Positions 8,189 through 17,542 are shown, counted from the stretch's first letter. The stretch is DNA of 64,000 bases from Lysinibacillus macroides (GCF_001281525.1 NZ_LGCI01000005.1:310001-374000), one strand, 5' to 3'. The notes: generated from the letters alone by a model not told the origin. Program-made: numbers and translations.

Positions 8189-9472
8189 TTGAATCAGCAA
8201 GATTTATACATTTCTCTTGATATAGGGTCGTCCTCTATCAAGGTATTAATCGGTGAAATGAGTGACGGACAATTACATGTAATTGGCGTCGGAAATGTAA
8301 AATCGAATGGCGTTCGAAAAGGTGCAATTGTTGATATTGATGCAACGGTTCAATCTATTCGAAAAGCAGTAGAACAAGCCGAACGAATGACAGGTTATCA
8401 AATTCAAGAAGTCGTTTTAGGCGTTCCTGCTAACCAGACGATGTTACAGCTAGTTAAAGGCGTTGTCGCTGTAAATAGTGAAAACAGAGAAATTACAGAT
8501 GATGATTTAGACAGAGTGGTAGAATCTGCACAAGTCATGTCAATACCTCCTGAACGTGAATTAGTGAACATCATTCCGAGACAGTTTATTGTGGATAATC
8601 TCGATGAAATTAAAGATCCTCGTGGGATGATTGGCATCCGTCTCGAAATGGATGCAACAATGATAACAACATCCAAAACGCTCCTACACAATGTTCTTCG
8701 CTGTGTGGAGCGGGCTGGTTTAAGTATACGAGAAATATATTTGCAGCCATTAGCAGCAGGCTACTTCGCTTTAACAGAAGACGAAAAGAACCAAGGAACT
8801 GCCTTTATTGATTTGGGAGGTGGCTCTACAACAATCGCTGTATTTGAAGAGGGATTGTTAACGCATACAGGTGTTATACCAGTCGGTGGTGATCATATAA
8901 CGAAAGATATTTCAATCGTTTTAAAAACCCCAACAGAGCAAGCAGAGCAAATAAAGCACCAATTTGGACATGCCTTTTACGACGATGCATCCGATGATGA
9001 AGTTTTTGAAGTGCCCATTGTGGGTACAGATTCTACTGACCAGTATAGCCAGCGTTATATATCAGAAATTATTGGTGCTCGTTTAGAGGAATTATTGGAG
9101 TTAGTGATTGACGAATTAGCACGTTTAGGTGTTCGAGATTTACCAGGTGGCGTTGTTTTAACAGGTGGTGTTGCAAAGCTTGAAGGTATCGCCCAATTAG
9201 CACGTCAAATTCTACAAACGCGTGTAAGAATCTATACACCCGATTATATTGGCGTTAGAGAGCCTTCATTTGCGACGGCAGTTGGACTTATTCGTTACGC
9301 CCATTTAGAAGATGATTTTTACGGTAAAAGTACGAATACGCAGCCTGTTGAATATGCAGTTGTAGGAGCTCAAGCAGCTACACATAAAAAGCAAGAGTAT
9401 TCTACACCTTCAGAACCAAAAGAAAGCGTAATCGGGAAAGCAAAAAAATTATTTGATAAGTTTTTTGATTAA
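8189..9472 (+). CDS. ftsA: FtsA, actin-like cell division protein
   Basis: FtsA is an actin-fold ATPase that tethers FtsZ to the membrane. The 427-residue protein has the phosphate-1 motif DIGSSSIKVLI (residues about 8-18), phosphate-2 DLGGGSTTIAVF, the adenosine motif LTGGVAKLEG, and a C-terminal amphipathic helix (KAKKLFDKFFD) that would insert in the membrane. TTG at 8189 follows a full AAGGAGGT (8173-8180) with ideal spacing; an ATG upstream at 8153 has no such site. It is followed by ftsZ after 53 bases. Confidence 0.97.
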   Translation: MNQQDLYISLDIGSSSIKVLIGEMSDGQLHVIGVGNVKSNGVRKGAIVDIDATVQSIRKAVEQAERMTGYQIQEVVLGVPANQTMLQLVKGVVAVNSENREITDDDLDRVVESAQVMSIPPERELVNIIPRQFIVDNLDEIKDPRGMIGIRLEMDATMITTSKTLLHNVLRCVERAGLSIREIYLQPLAAGYFALTEDEKNQGTAFIDLGGGSTTIAVFEEGLLTHTGVIPVGGDHITKDISIVLKTPTEQAEQIKHQFGHAFYDDASDDEVFEVPIVGTDSTDQYSQRYISEIIGARLEELLELVIDELARLGVRDLPGGVVLTGGVAKLEGIAQLARQILQTRVRIYTPDYIGVREPSFATAVGLIRYAHLEDDFYGKSTNTQPVEYAVVGAQAATHKKQEYSTPSEPKESVIGKAKKLFDKFFD

Positions 9473-9525
9473 CTAGAATGCGTAATGAATGATACAGAGT
9501 CGAGTTACCGTGGGAGGAAAAAGAG

Positions 9526-10683
9526 ATGTTAGAATTTGATACAAGTGTTGATGAACTTGCAGTAATAAAGGTCATAGGTGTTGGTGGCGGCGGTAACAAC
9601 GCTGTCAATCGCATGATTGAGCATGGTGTACAAGGTGTTGACTTTATAGCAGTGAACACGGATGCACAGGCATTGAATTTATCCAAGGCGGAGGTTAGGC
9701 TTCAGATTGGGGCTAAGCTAACGCGGGGATTAGGAGCCGGAGCAAATCCAGAGGTAGGAAAAAAAGCTGCAGAAGAAAGCCGTGAGCAGCTAGAAGAGGT
9801 ATTACGTGGTGCAGATATGGTCTTCGTAACAGCTGGTATGGGCGGAGGAACAGGTACTGGTGCAGCGCCAGTCATTGCACAAATTGCTCGTGAGCTAGGA
9901 GCCCTTACAGTGGGTGTTGTGACACGTCCATTCACCTTTGAAGGTCGTAAACGTCAAACACAGGCAATTGGTGGTATTGGCAGTATGAAGGAATCAGTGG
10001 ATACACTGATTGTTATTCCGAATGACAAGCTCCTACAAATTGTCGATAAATCTACACCGATGTTAGAAGCTTTCAGAGAAGCTGACAATGTTTTACGTCA
10101 AGGTGTACAAGGTATTTCAGATTTAATTGCTACACCAGGTCTTATTAACTTAGACTTTGCCGATGTGAAAACAATTATGTCTAACAAGGGTTCTGCATTA
10201 ATGGGTATTGGTATTGCTACAGGCGAAAACAGAGCTTCTGAAGCAGCGAAGAAAGCGATTTCCAGTCCGTTGCTTGAATCGTCAATTGATGGTGCTAAAG
10301 GTGTTCTTATGAATATTACAGGCGGCTCGAATCTTAGCTTATTTGAAGTCCAAGAGGCGGCAGATATCGTAGCCTCTGCGTCCGATGAAGAAGTCAATAT
10401 GATTTTCGGCTCGGTAATTAATGAAAATTTAAAAGATGAAATCATTGTGACAGTGATTGCGACAGGTTTTTCAGAGGAAGCTTTACAGCAACAACGCAGT
10501 ACACCAAAACCGTCACTTAATATAAATAGACAATCTGCTCCACAGCAACAGGCTCCTATTCGTGAACAACGACAAGAAATGCCTATGCAACAAGAGCAGC
10601 CACGCCAAAATCAACAAAATTATGCACAAGATGATATGCTTGAAGTACCAGCATTTTTACGCAATCGTAAAAATCGTGGGTAA
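9526..10683 (+). CDS. ftsZ: FtsZ, tubulin-like division GTPase
   Basis: FtsZ polymerises at midcell into the Z-ring. The 385-residue product shows [11 protein letters not shown] near the N-terminus, the tubulin signature GGGTGTG (within [13 protein letters not shown], about residues 105-117), the T7 synergy loop [11 protein letters not shown], a Gln-rich variable linker (about 320-365), and the conserved C-terminal peptide [12 protein letters not shown] that binds FtsA and SepF. The ATG at 9526 has GGGAGG at 9512-9517. A strong terminator follows. Confidence 0.99.
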   Translation: MLEFDTSVDELAVIKVIGVGGGGNNAVNRMIEHGVQGVDFIAVNTDAQALNLSKAEVRLQIGAKLTRGLGAGANPEVGKKAAEESREQLEEVLRGADMVFVTAGMGGGTGTGAAPVIAQIARELGALTVGVVTRPFTFEGRKRQTQAIGGIGSMKESVDTLIVIPNDKLLQIVDKSTPMLEAFREADNVLRQGVQGISDLIATPGLINLDFADVKTIMSNKGSALMGIGIATGENRASEAAKKAISSPLLESSIDGAKGVLMNITGGSNLSLFEVQEAADIVASASDEEVNMIFGSVINENLKDEIIVTVIATGFSEEALQQQRSTPKPSLNINRQSAPQQQAPIREQRQEMPMQQEQPRQNQQNYAQDDMLEVPAFLRNRKNRG

Positions 10684-10701
10684 ATGAAATAGACAACTTC
10701 T

Positions 10702-10742
10702 AAAAAGCTCGTATTTTACATATGTAGAATACGAGCTTTTTC
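10702..10742 (+). terminator. Rho-independent terminator after ftsZ
   Basis: An AAAGCTCGTATT / AATACGAGCTTT stem with a short loop and a following T-run ends the division cluster transcript. Confidence 0.92.
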
Positions 10743-10786
10743 TATTGGTGGTGAGCATGTTCAAATGTGTAAGGAAACCATGTTTT

Positions 10787-10827
10787 TTGTCAAAACATTT
10801 TCAGAAAATGATGCGATTGTTTGACAA
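10787..10827 (+). promoter_or_regulatory. Candidate Spo0A boxes upstream of spoIIGA
   Basis: TTGTCAAA (10787-10794) and its inverted copy TTTGACAA (10820-10827) resemble the 0A-box core TGTCGAA and lie 48-88 bases upstream of spoIIGA. In B. subtilis this operon is switched on by phosphorylated Spo0A acting at a sigma-A promoter, so the position is right. The inverted copy also contains TTGACA (10821-10826), a possible -35. No good -10 was assigned. Confidence 0.5.
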
Positions 10828-10874
10828 TATTTGTGGGAGGAACATGCTAACTTTGTATGTAGGAGGCGGCTGTT

Positions 10875-11708
10875 ATGTATGGAGAATGGCTGGTGCTCAT
10901 TAATACGCTTTTTAATCTAGCGATACTCACGTTTACGGCAAGAGTAACAGGAGTTTTTGTGAAGAATTCAAGATTATTAATGAGTTCGATTTGCAGTAGC
11001 TTAGTAGCTGTTATTGGCGGTCAAATGCTGTGGACAACGGTGTTAAGCTTTTTATTACTTATTGGTATAGCTTTTCGCTTTAAGCTTCGAAGCTTTCAAA
11101 AGCAAGGTCCTATTGCTTTAACAGCAACCATTGTGATTGGTGGTCTATTAACAGCTGTACAACCTTATTTAAAAAATCTTTCTGTCACTCATTTTATTAG
11201 TATATGCTTCTTGCTTGCAGTAGCGAATCTTATTGTATTTTATAAGCAATGGGGTTTCGTTAAGCTTGAGCGCTTAAGTGGTCGATTTGTCTTTGATACA
11301 ACGCTGAGAATTTTTGGTGCAACAATACCGCTCACAGCCTTTGTTGATACAGGCAATCAAGCGATTGAGCCTCTTTCAGGAAAACCTGTTCACTTTGTGT
11401 CTTATACAGCTTTACGACCACATTTACCCGAAGCTTTCCGCAAATCCTTAATGGAGTGGCAAGAAACCGATCCGTACAATGTATCCATGTTTACAGAAGA
11501 TTATCAGCGTTATATACGATTTATCCATGTTAATACTGTACAGCAGCAAACCGTTGTACTTGGTTTTCGATTTGAAGAATGGCATATCAAGGGAGAGCCT
11601 TCACAAGTGAAAACAAATGAATATATCGTATTAACCAAAAAAGCTAAAAATTTTCCACATAGCACAGCAGCAATTTTACATTTTTCAGCGCTTTCAAATA
11701 ACTCATAG
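10875..11708 (+). CDS. spoIIGA: SpoIIGA, pro-sigma-E processing protease
   Basis: SpoIIGA is the membrane aspartic protease that removes the pro-sequence of sigma-E in the mother cell after a SpoIIR signal. The 277-residue protein has an N-terminal half with about five membrane segments (residues 1-125) and a soluble C-terminal half with the aspartic-protease motif FVDTGN; the catalytic Asp is residue 158. B. subtilis SpoIIGA has 309 residues, so this one is somewhat short. ATG at 10875 follows GTAGGAGGCGG. It is cotranscribed with sigE, 13 bases downstream. Confidence 0.95.
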   Translation: MYGEWLVLINTLFNLAILTFTARVTGVFVKNSRLLMSSICSSLVAVIGGQMLWTTVLSFLLLIGIAFRFKLRSFQKQGPIALTATIVIGGLLTAVQPYLKNLSVTHFISICFLLAVANLIVFYKQWGFVKLERLSGRFVFDTTLRIFGATIPLTAFVDTGNQAIEPLSGKPVHFVSYTALRPHLPEAFRKSLMEWQETDPYNVSMFTEDYQRYIRFIHVNTVQQQTVVLGFRFEEWHIKGEPSQVKTNEYIVLTKKAKNFPHSTAAILHFSALSNNS

Positions 11709-11721
11709 AGGGGGAGAACGA

Positions 11722-12429
11722 TTGCTTCTTAGGCTACTTGCTAGCTTGAAAAAATTATGGAGTAAGTTTCGAAGTCGTGAAACGTACTATATAGGGGGAA
11801 ATGATTCATTGCCAGTGCCACTAAGTCGAGAAGAAGAAGTTACAGTGATTGCATCCTTTATGAATGGTGATTTACGAGCTAGAGATACACTAATTGAACG
11901 CAATTTGCGTCTTGTTGTTTATATTGCTAGACGTTTTGATAATACAGGTACGCCAATTGAGGATTTAATTAGTATTGGCTCTATTGGATTAATCAAAGCG
12001 ATTGAAACATTCAATACAGATAAAAATATTAAACTTGCAACATACGCATCACGCTGCATTGAAAATGAGATTTTAATGCATTTACGAAAAACAAGTCGCA
12101 TGAAGGGTGAGGTTTCATTAGATGAACCACTCAACTCCGATGCAGATGGAAATGAATTATTATTATCAGATATTTTAGGAACAGAAGAGCATATTATTTT
12201 AGATAATGTAGAGAGAAAAATTGAACGGCAGCATATGTTCCATGCGATTAATTTACTCGGTGCACGTGAACGCTATATTATGGAATGTCGCTTTGGTCTC
12301 AATGGAAAGGCGGAAATGACGCAAAAAGAGGTTGCCGATCACTTAGGAATATCTCAATCCTATATTTCCCGCTTAGAAAAGAAAATTATTCAAGATTTAC
12401 GTGAAAACTTAAATCAACCGATATCATAG
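11722..12429 (+). CDS. sigE: Pro-sigma-E, early mother-cell sporulation sigma factor
   Basis: Sigma-E directs early mother-cell transcription and is made as a membrane-bound precursor. The 235-residue product starts with an amphipathic basic pro-sequence ([18 protein letters not shown]) ending at YYIGG (residues 22-26), the region where SpoIIGA cuts in B. subtilis. Region 2 ([43 protein letters not shown]) and region 4 ([14 protein letters not shown]) are intact. TTG at 11722 with GAGGGGGAG at 11708-11716 is the chosen start. Confidence 0.97.
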   Translation: MLLRLLASLKKLWSKFRSRETYYIGGNDSLPVPLSREEEVTVIASFMNGDLRARDTLIERNLRLVVYIARRFDNTGTPIEDLISIGSIGLIKAIETFNTDKNIKLATYASRCIENEILMHLRKTSRMKGEVSLDEPLNSDADGNELLLSDILGTEEHIILDNVERKIERQHMFHAINLLGARERYIMECRFGLNGKAEMTQKEVADHLGISQSYISRLEKKIIQDLRENLNQPIS

Positions 12430-12471
12430 AAAGGGAAATTTAACCTACCTAAAATTGGTCGCAGCTTTTGT

Positions 12472-12500
12472 GCATATTCTTGTTGCTCTCGGACAAACTG
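12472..12500 (+). promoter_or_regulatory. Candidate sigma-F/sigma-G type promoter upstream of sigG
   Basis: GCATA (12472-12476) followed after 14 bases by GGACAAACTG (12491-12500) resembles the forespore pattern of a GYATA -35 and a GG-rich -10. sigG is transcribed by sigma-F and then sigma-G in B. subtilis, which supports the place. Sequence match is partial. Confidence 0.35.
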
Positions 12501-12543
12501 ATGTCACGGTTTAGTCAGAGAATAACATCCGGAGGAATCGAAT

Positions 12544-13317
12544 ATGCGAACAAAAGTAGATCTTTGCGGCTTAGATACATCGACTTTGCCAATTTTAAAG
12601 CACGAGGAAATGAAGGAGCTCTTTATCCGTTTACAAGCTGGAGAAACGGAAATCCGAGAAGAGCTTGTGATGTGCAATTTAAGGTTAGTGCTAAGTATTG
12701 TTGGTCGATTTGCCTATCGAGGTGAACAGGCAGATGATTTATTTCAAGTAGGCTGTATTGGCCTTATGAAAGCCATTGATCATTTTGATTTAAAGCATAA
12801 TGTACGATTTTCGACATATGCTGTACCAATGATTATTGGTGAAATTCGTCGCCATCTGCGTGATCATCATGCATTGCGAGTTTCTCGTTCTTTAAGAGAT
12901 ATAGCCTACAAGGCAATGCAGGCAAAAGAGCAATGGATAACTGATAATTTGCGAGAACCTACGATTGAAGAAATTGCTGATATGATTGATATGAAAAAAG
13001 AGGACGTGTTATTTGCTTTAGATGCCATTCAAGATCCAGTTTCTCTACAGGAGCCTATTTATTCAGATGGTGGAGACGCTGTTTATATGATGGACCAATT
13101 ACGTGATGATGATGTATCAGAGGATCAATGGGTTGCCTATGTCTCGGTAAAGGAAAGCTTACAAAAGTTAGATGAACGCCAGCAAATGATTGTGGCAAAG
13201 CGTTTTTATTATGGTGAAACACAAACCGAAATTGCCAAGGAATTAGGCATTTCACAAGCACAAATTTCACGCCTCGAAAAAAATGCAATTGAAACAATGC
13301 AAAAAGATTACAAATAA
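12544..13317 (+). CDS. sigG: Sigma-G, late forespore sporulation sigma factor
   Basis: Sigma-G drives late forespore genes. The 257-residue protein begins with the sigma-G-typical KVDLCGLDTSTLPIL and has region 2 (QADDLFQVGCIGLMKAIDHFD, VRFSTYAVPMIIGEIRR), region 3 (VSRSLRDIAYKAM) and the helix-turn-helix in region 4 (GISQAQISRLEK). CGGAGG at 12530-12535 supports ATG 12544. Length is close to the 260 of B. subtilis. It has its own candidate forespore promoter and terminator. Confidence 0.97.
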   Translation: MRTKVDLCGLDTSTLPILKHEEMKELFIRLQAGETEIREELVMCNLRLVLSIVGRFAYRGEQADDLFQVGCIGLMKAIDHFDLKHNVRFSTYAVPMIIGEIRRHLRDHHALRVSRSLRDIAYKAMQAKEQWITDNLREPTIEEIADMIDMKKEDVLFALDAIQDPVSLQEPIYSDGGDAVYMMDQLRDDDVSEDQWVAYVSVKESLQKLDERQQMIVAKRFYYGETQTEIAKELGISQAQISRLEKNAIETMQKDYK

Positions 13318-13320
13318 AAG

Positions 13321-13353
13321 AATGCGCACCCAACTATTCGGTGCGCATTTTTC
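13321..13353 (+). terminator. Rho-independent terminator after sigG
   Basis: AATGCGCACC and GGTGCGCATT form a ten-pair stem around CAACTATTC, followed by TTTTCT. Confidence 0.92.
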
Positions 13354-13357
13354 TGTG

Positions 13358-13421
13358 GTTGAAAAACGATCTTTGGCAGAGTGAAGAGTGGATGTTTTAT
13401 AATGCTAGATCGTTTCTCAAC
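13358..13421. repeat. 15-bp inverted repeat with 34-bp spacer
   Basis: GTTGAAAAACGATCT (13358-13372) recurs inverted as AGATCGTTTCTCAAC (13407-13421) with one mismatch. A TATAAT lies in the spacer (13398-13403). It starts just after the sigG terminator and ends 116 bases before ylmC. Its role is unknown. Confidence 0.6.
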
Positions 13422-13537
13422 AAGTTTGTTTTTCTCCTCATTCAATGAACAATTGATACATAAATATAAAGTGATGGCAACATTTTATGATAGGAATAGA
13501 TGGATGGATAAACGTAATAGATAGAGGAGGAATTTTA

Positions 13538-13774
13538 TTGCGATTCTCGATGTTACAGCAAAAAGAAGTAATTGAAGCAGGAAATGGACGTTTTATAGGG
13601 TTTGTTGTAGATGCTGAAGTATCGAAAGAAACAGGCTATGTTACGGCATTTTTGATTGCAGAGCCCCGCAAGTATCTTGGCTTTTTTAAAGGGGAAGAAT
13701 CTGTAAGAAAAGTGTATATGAAAGATGTGCTTGTCGTTGGTAAGGATGTTATTTTAGTCAAGGCACTCTCATAA
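13538..13774 (+). CDS. ylmC: YlmC/YmxH family PRC-barrel-like sporulation protein
   Basis: The 78-residue product matches the small YlmC/YmxH family: KEVIEAGNGRFIGFVVDAEV near the N-terminus, then KYLGFFKGEESVRKVY. It looks like a single PRC-barrel fold; the family is linked to sporulation by conservation but has no defined biochemical role. TTG at 13538 has GAGGAGG at 13524-13530 at good spacing; a longer frame from ATG 13487 would add residues not found in the family. ylmA and ylmD, which flank ylmC in B. subtilis, are absent. Confidence 0.85.
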   Translation: MRFSMLQQKEVIEAGNGRFIGFVVDAEVSKETGYVTAFLIAEPRKYLGFFKGEESVRKVYMKDVLVVGKDVILVKALS

Positions 13775-13891
13775 GACAGAAGATTCGCTTTTTATGCGAG
13801 CTTATGCTGATATAGGTCAGGCTATTCATTGATAAATCAATCATTGCTTGTTACAATAAGAGAAACTATTGTTGTAAAGTTGGGAAAAACA

Positions 13892-14596
13892 GTGACAAAA
13901 ATCTTAACAAATTTAAGCAAAATAAATGATTTACTCATAGCAGCAGCAAAACGAGGCAATCGTAATGCTAGTAATGTTCAAATTATTGCAGTAACAAAAG
14001 AGGTTTCTGTAGAAAGAACACAAGAAGCAATTAATGCAGGACTCATTCATTTAGGAGAAAATAGACCTGAAGGCTTAAATCATAAAATTGCAGTAATTCA
14101 AGCCGATGTACGTTGGCATTATATTGGGTCACTACAAACACGTAAAGTAAAACAAGTCATTCACCACATTGATTATTTACATTCCTTAGATCGTTTGAGT
14201 TTGGCACAAGAAATTGAAAAACGAGCAGAAAAACCTGTTAAATGCTTTGTACAAGTAAATGTTTCAGAAGAAGAATCTAAACATGGCTTAACCGTTAAAG
14301 AAGTTTTACCTTTTATAGAAACATTAACAAGCTTTACAAAAATTCAAGTTGTAGGTTTAATGACAATGGCACCAAATACAGAAGACAAAGCACTTATTCG
14401 CTCTGTTTTCAAGCAATTAAAACAATGTCAACAGCAAATAGCCGAGCAAGGATTCGCACATGCGCCTTGTACCGAGTTATCAATGGGTATGTCTAATGAC
14501 TTTGAAATTGCGGTAGAGGAAGGGGCTACTTTTGTTCGAGTCGGTACGGCTCTTGTTGGAAATGAAAGAGGGGAACAGGATGAGCATGAAGAATAA
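13892..14596 (+). CDS. ylmE: YggS/YlmE family PLP-binding protein
   Basis: Proteins of this family bind pyridoxal phosphate on an alanine-racemase-like barrel and act in PLP homeostasis. The PLP lysine lies in [16 protein letters not shown]; other blocks are [33 protein letters not shown] and [27 protein letters not shown], which are diagnostic. The open frame extends to a TTG at 13829, but GTG at 13892 gives 234 residues, close to the 230 of B. subtilis; neither start has a strong ribosome site. It overlaps sepF by 17 bases. Confidence 0.92.
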   Translation: MTKILTNLSKINDLLIAAAKRGNRNASNVQIIAVTKEVSVERTQEAINAGLIHLGENRPEGLNHKIAVIQADVRWHYIGSLQTRKVKQVIHHIDYLHSLDRLSLAQEIEKRAEKPVKCFVQVNVSEEESKHGLTVKEVLPFIETLTSFTKIQVVGLMTMAPNTEDKALIRSVFKQLKQCQQQIAEQGFAHAPCTELSMGMSNDFEIAVEEGATFVRVGTALVGNERGEQDEHEE

Positions 14597-15077
14597 AATT
14601 AAAAACTTCTTTTACCTTGAAGAGGAATTAGAAGAAGAGATCACGCAAGCTCCTATTCAACAGCAACAGCCCATGCATCAGCAGCAACCAATTCACACAG
14701 CAAAGCCTAAAAAAGTGATGAAAGAACGCAAAGCACCCATTCATGAAATTATGCCACAAAGTACAGCAACACCTAACAATATTGTCAGCTTACAGGCAGC
14801 AATGAACTCTAAAGGAGCGAAAGTTGTTTTAATTGAGCCTAGAGTGTATGCGGAAGCACAAGATATCGCAGAGCATTTAAAAAATAAACGGGCCACAATT
14901 GTTAATTTACAACGCATTGAACGTGAGCAAGGAAAACGAATTATTGATTTTCTAAGTGGTACAGTATATGCCCTTGGAGGAGATATTCAACGAATTGGTA
15001 AAGATATTTTCCTTTGCACACCAGATAATGTAGAAGTAACCGGGGAAATTACGAACTTTATTTTAGACGATAATTAA
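14580..15077 (+). CDS. sepF: SepF, Z-ring membrane anchor
   Basis: SepF binds the FtsZ C-terminus and membrane through an N-terminal amphipathic helix. The 165-residue product has the short helix MKNKIKNFF, an acidic and Gln/His-rich linker (about residues 12-70), and the SepF core ([48 protein letters not shown]). The start at 14580 has GAGGGG at 14569-14574; a second ATG two codons later is possible. It overlaps ylmE and sits 20 bases before ylmG. Confidence 0.95.
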   Translation: MSMKNKIKNFFYLEEELEEEITQAPIQQQQPMHQQQPIHTAKPKKVMKERKAPIHEIMPQSTATPNNIVSLQAAMNSKGAKVVLIEPRVYAEAQDIAEHLKNKRATIVNLQRIEREQGKRIIDFLSGTVYALGGDIQRIGKDIFLCTPDNVEVTGEITNFILDDN

Positions 15078-15097
15078 TAGCGAGGATTGTAGTTTAT

Positions 15098-15379
15098 ATG
15101 ACTTTTTTGATTATACTTAAATATGTATCATTAGCATTTAGGATCTATTCATTTTTGCTAATTATATATATCTTAATGTCGTGGGTGCCTGCCGCTCAAA
15201 ATTCATCATTTGGACGCATGCTGGCAAAAGTATGTGAGCCGTATTTAGGAATTTTTAGAAGATTTATTCCACCTATTGGCATGATTGATATTTCACCAAT
15301 CGTGGCGATCTTTATGTTGAATTTTATAGAAAGAGGGCTTTATATAGTCATTCAGAAAATATACTTTATGTTTCTTTAA
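15098..15379 (+). CDS. ylmG: YggT family membrane protein (YlmG)
   Basis: The 93-residue protein has two membrane segments separated by the YggT motif ([32 protein letters not shown] with conserved EPYL and FRRFIPP). Homologues lie beside sepF in most Gram-positives and in chloroplasts, and are linked to division or membrane-protein placement; mechanism is unknown. It ends at a terminator. Confidence 0.92.
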   Translation: MTFLIILKYVSLAFRIYSFLLIIYILMSWVPAAQNSSFGRMLAKVCEPYLGIFRRFIPPIGMIDISPIVAIFMLNFIERGLYIVIQKIYFMFL

Positions 15380-15412
15380 AAAAAATCCTCACAATGTAGT
15401 GAGGATTTTTTA
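15380..15412 (+). terminator. Rho-independent terminator after ylmG
   Basis: AAAAATCCTCAC and GTGAGGATTTTT pair around a short AATGTA loop with U-run downstream. Confidence 0.92.
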
Positions 15413-15704
15413 GTGCTGTGAGAAGCGATGAATCAATGGCTGAGGGTGGCAGAAAGCCCGTTGAACTATATAGGATAAAATGCTAAAAGTGATGGATAGG
15501 ATGAGAAATGTAGCAGATAGAACCCTGAATGTGCATGATAGATGATCGAAAGAGAAGGAAATAAAGTAATAGAATGGATAGAAGAAGCGGATAGTCTCCC
15601 ATCAAATGCCGGACAGTTCGCTTGAAATAATGGCACAGCCCACGTTATAACGTTTAGCTAGCCCATAAAATGGAGAAGAATAGGGAACAAAGGAGATAAG
15701 AAAA
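15413..15704 (+). other. Non-coding gap between ylmG and ylmH
   Basis: This 292-base stretch has no convincing gene. It is unusually rich in GAT/AGA steps and less AT-rich than other gaps. It holds a perfect 12-base palindrome ACGTTATAACGT (15642-15653) about 50 bases before ylmH and the ylmH ribosome site AAAGGAG (15688-15694). No known riboswitch was recognised. Confidence 0.5.
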
Positions 15705-16493
15705 ATGGAACATTTAATTCAGCATTTTCGAAAAGAAGAACAGCCCTTTATTGAACAAGTGATCAACTGGCAGCGTGAGGTGGAAGACCGCTATGCACCA
15801 AAGCTAACGGATTTTCTTGACCCCAGACAGCGCTTTATTGTGACATCGATTATTGGACAGAATGATACCTTAAAAATAGCGAGTGCAGGGTTATTTGATG
15901 AGGCGGAGAGGCAGCGTATGCTGATTTTTCCTACTTATTATGAACCAACTGAGGATGATTTTCAGTTTGTAGCGTTTACGATACACTATCCTGTAAAATT
16001 TGTTCAGCTACGACACCCTGATGTTTTAGGTGCATTGCTAGCATTGGGCTTAAATCGTGGTAAGTTTGGGGATATTCGCGTGAATGAGCATCAAGTGCAA
16101 TTCGTTGTTGCACAAGAGGTTGCAGAATATGTTCGTTTACATTTAACAGGCATTGGCAAAGTGAAGGTGCATGTAGAGGCAATGAAGGAAATGGAGCCTC
16201 TGCTTATCAATGAGGACGAATGGTTGGAAGAATCTCATACGGTGTCTTCGATGCGTTTAGATGTGATTATTGCGACGGTTTTAAACGTTTCACGTCAAAA
16301 AGCACAAGCGCTTATTACAGGGAACAAAGTACGTGTTAATTGGACAGAGCGCGATACTGTTGCTTTTGAATTACAAGAGGGTGATATTTTATCGGTACGA
16401 GGAAGTGGTCGTGTTAAAATTATTATGACTGAAGGCCGTACAAAAAAAGATAAAATTCGTCTACAAATCGGTCGATTGGCCCAAAAAGCTTGA
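15705..16493 (+). CDS. ylmH: YlmH family S4-domain RNA-binding protein
   Basis: The 262-residue protein has the YlmH N-terminal domain and a C-terminal S4 RNA-binding domain (SSMRLDVIIATVLNVSRQKAQALITGNKVRVNW, about residues 180-215). Family members bind ribosomes or stalled 50S-peptidyl-tRNA and have been tied to ribosome-associated quality control, which is of interest because rqcH is also in this window. The gene lies between ylmG and divIVA as in B. subtilis. AAAGGAG precedes the ATG by ten bases. Confidence 0.93.
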   Translation: MEHLIQHFRKEEQPFIEQVINWQREVEDRYAPKLTDFLDPRQRFIVTSIIGQNDTLKIASAGLFDEAERQRMLIFPTYYEPTEDDFQFVAFTIHYPVKFVQLRHPDVLGALLALGLNRGKFGDIRVNEHQVQFVVAQEVAEYVRLHLTGIGKVKVHVEAMKEMEPLLINEDEWLEESHTVSSMRLDVIIATVLNVSRQKAQALITGNKVRVNWTERDTVAFELQEGDILSVRGSGRVKIIMTEGRTKKDKIRLQIGRLAQKA

Positions 16494-16543
16494 AATTGAA
16501 GTAATTTTCATTAATTTTTACTGCTAAGTTGTCGCAACAATTG

Positions 16544-16549
16544 TATAAT
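16544..16549 (+). promoter_or_regulatory. Candidate -10 element upstream of divIVA
   Basis: A perfect TATAAT lies 40 bases before the divIVA start. No good -35 is seen 16-18 bases upstream, so this is only a candidate. Confidence 0.35.
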
Positions 16550-16588
16550 AGGAAATACGAATGTACACGTAAAGGAGAGAAGGATTGT

Positions 16589-17113
16589 ATGCCATTATCA
16601 CCTATTGATATACATAATAAGGAGTTTACAAAGACCTTCAGGGGCTACGCTGAGGACGAGGTCAATGAATTTTTAGATCAGATTATTAAAGATTACGAAA
16701 TTTTATTGCGTGAAAAAAAAGAAGTTGATCGACAGTTAGAAATTGCTTTAGAGCAAGCGAGGCATTTTAACTCCTTAGAAGAAACCTTACAAAAATCCAT
16801 TGTTGTGGCACAAGAGGCAGCAGATGAGGTACGTAGAAATTCACAAAAAGAGGCAAAGCTTATTGTGAAAGAGGCTGAGAAAAATGCTGATCGAATTGTC
16901 AATGAGGCGTTAACAAAGGCACGTAAGGTGACGATTGAAATTGATGAGCTGAAGAAACAATCCAAGGTATTCCGAAATCGCTTTAAAATGCTTGTAGAGG
17001 CACAGCTCGATCTATTAAATGCAGATGATTGGGATCATTTGCTGCAATATGATATTGATTTAACAGAAATTCAAGCGTCTGTAGAGGAAGCACAAGATTC
17101 AGAAGATCTGTAA
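16589..17113 (+). CDS. divIVA: DivIVA, pole- and septum-binding coiled-coil protein
   Basis: DivIVA binds curved membrane at septa and poles and recruits Min and sporulation proteins. The 174-residue product starts with the membrane-binding domain (PLSPIDIHNKEFTKTFRGY, DEVNEFLDQI) and continues as coiled coil through about residue 150. AAAGGAGAGAAGG supports ATG at 16589; an in-frame ATG upstream at 16529 is poor. B. subtilis DivIVA has 164 residues. Confidence 0.97.
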   Translation: MPLSPIDIHNKEFTKTFRGYAEDEVNEFLDQIIKDYEILLREKKEVDRQLEIALEQARHFNSLEETLQKSIVVAQEAADEVRRNSQKEAKLIVKEAEKNADRIVNEALTKARKVTIEIDELKKQSKVFRNRFKMLVEAQLDLLNADDWDHLLQYDIDLTEIQASVEEAQDSEDL

Positions 17114-17142
17114 CCTTTCTCTTGCCCCATTATAATTGAAAC

Positions 17143-17171
17143 TTGACGTGAATGTTTGAATTTCATATACT
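17143..17171 (+). promoter_or_regulatory. Sigma-A promoter for the ileS leader
   Basis: TTGACG (17143-17148) and TATACT (17166-17171) with exactly 17 bases between them lie just upstream of the T-box leader. Confidence 0.8.
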
Positions 17172-17177
17172 TTATAC

Positions 17178-17449
17178 TATCAATTACTTGAGCAGATATG
17201 CATATAGGCAGAGACGAAGACAGTAATTGTTAGGTGTAGTGAAGCGATTTGGGGATGGTGCAAGCCCAAACAAACAACTAACAATGAAGATCACTTCCGA
17301 GCTAAATAACTGAAAGCAGTAAGTTATTTCGTAGTGCACAACGTTAACGTGCTTGAAGAGGCAGTGCAATTTGAATTGTGCTGCAACTAGGGTGGTACCG
17401 CGAGTAGAAGCTTCTCGTCCCTTTTAGGGATTGAGGGCTTTTTTTATTT
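17178..17449 (+). promoter_or_regulatory. T-box leader (tRNA-Ile-sensing riboswitch)
   Basis: The leader contains the T-box core AGGGTGGTACCGCG (17389-17402), which pairs with uncharged tRNA acceptor ends, and a terminator built from CGTCCC and GGGATTGAGGG followed by a T-run (about 17414-17445). A likely specifier ATC (Ile codon) at 17290-17292 is followed by a purine within the AGATCACTTCC loop. Uncharged tRNA-Ile should stabilise the antiterminator and allow ileS transcription. Confidence 0.95.
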
Positions 17450-17542
17450 GCCAGTAGAAGCATTAAGAATTGTGATGTTTGCCGATAACTGTTGTAGATG
17501 TCTATACAATGTTTTATTGGTAATTTTTAAGGAGGAATTTTA

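Noticed and set aside
12468..12725. Plus-strand frame overlapping the start of sigG
   Set aside because: It is a shadow of sigG in another frame; sigG has clear family motifs and the better ribosome site.
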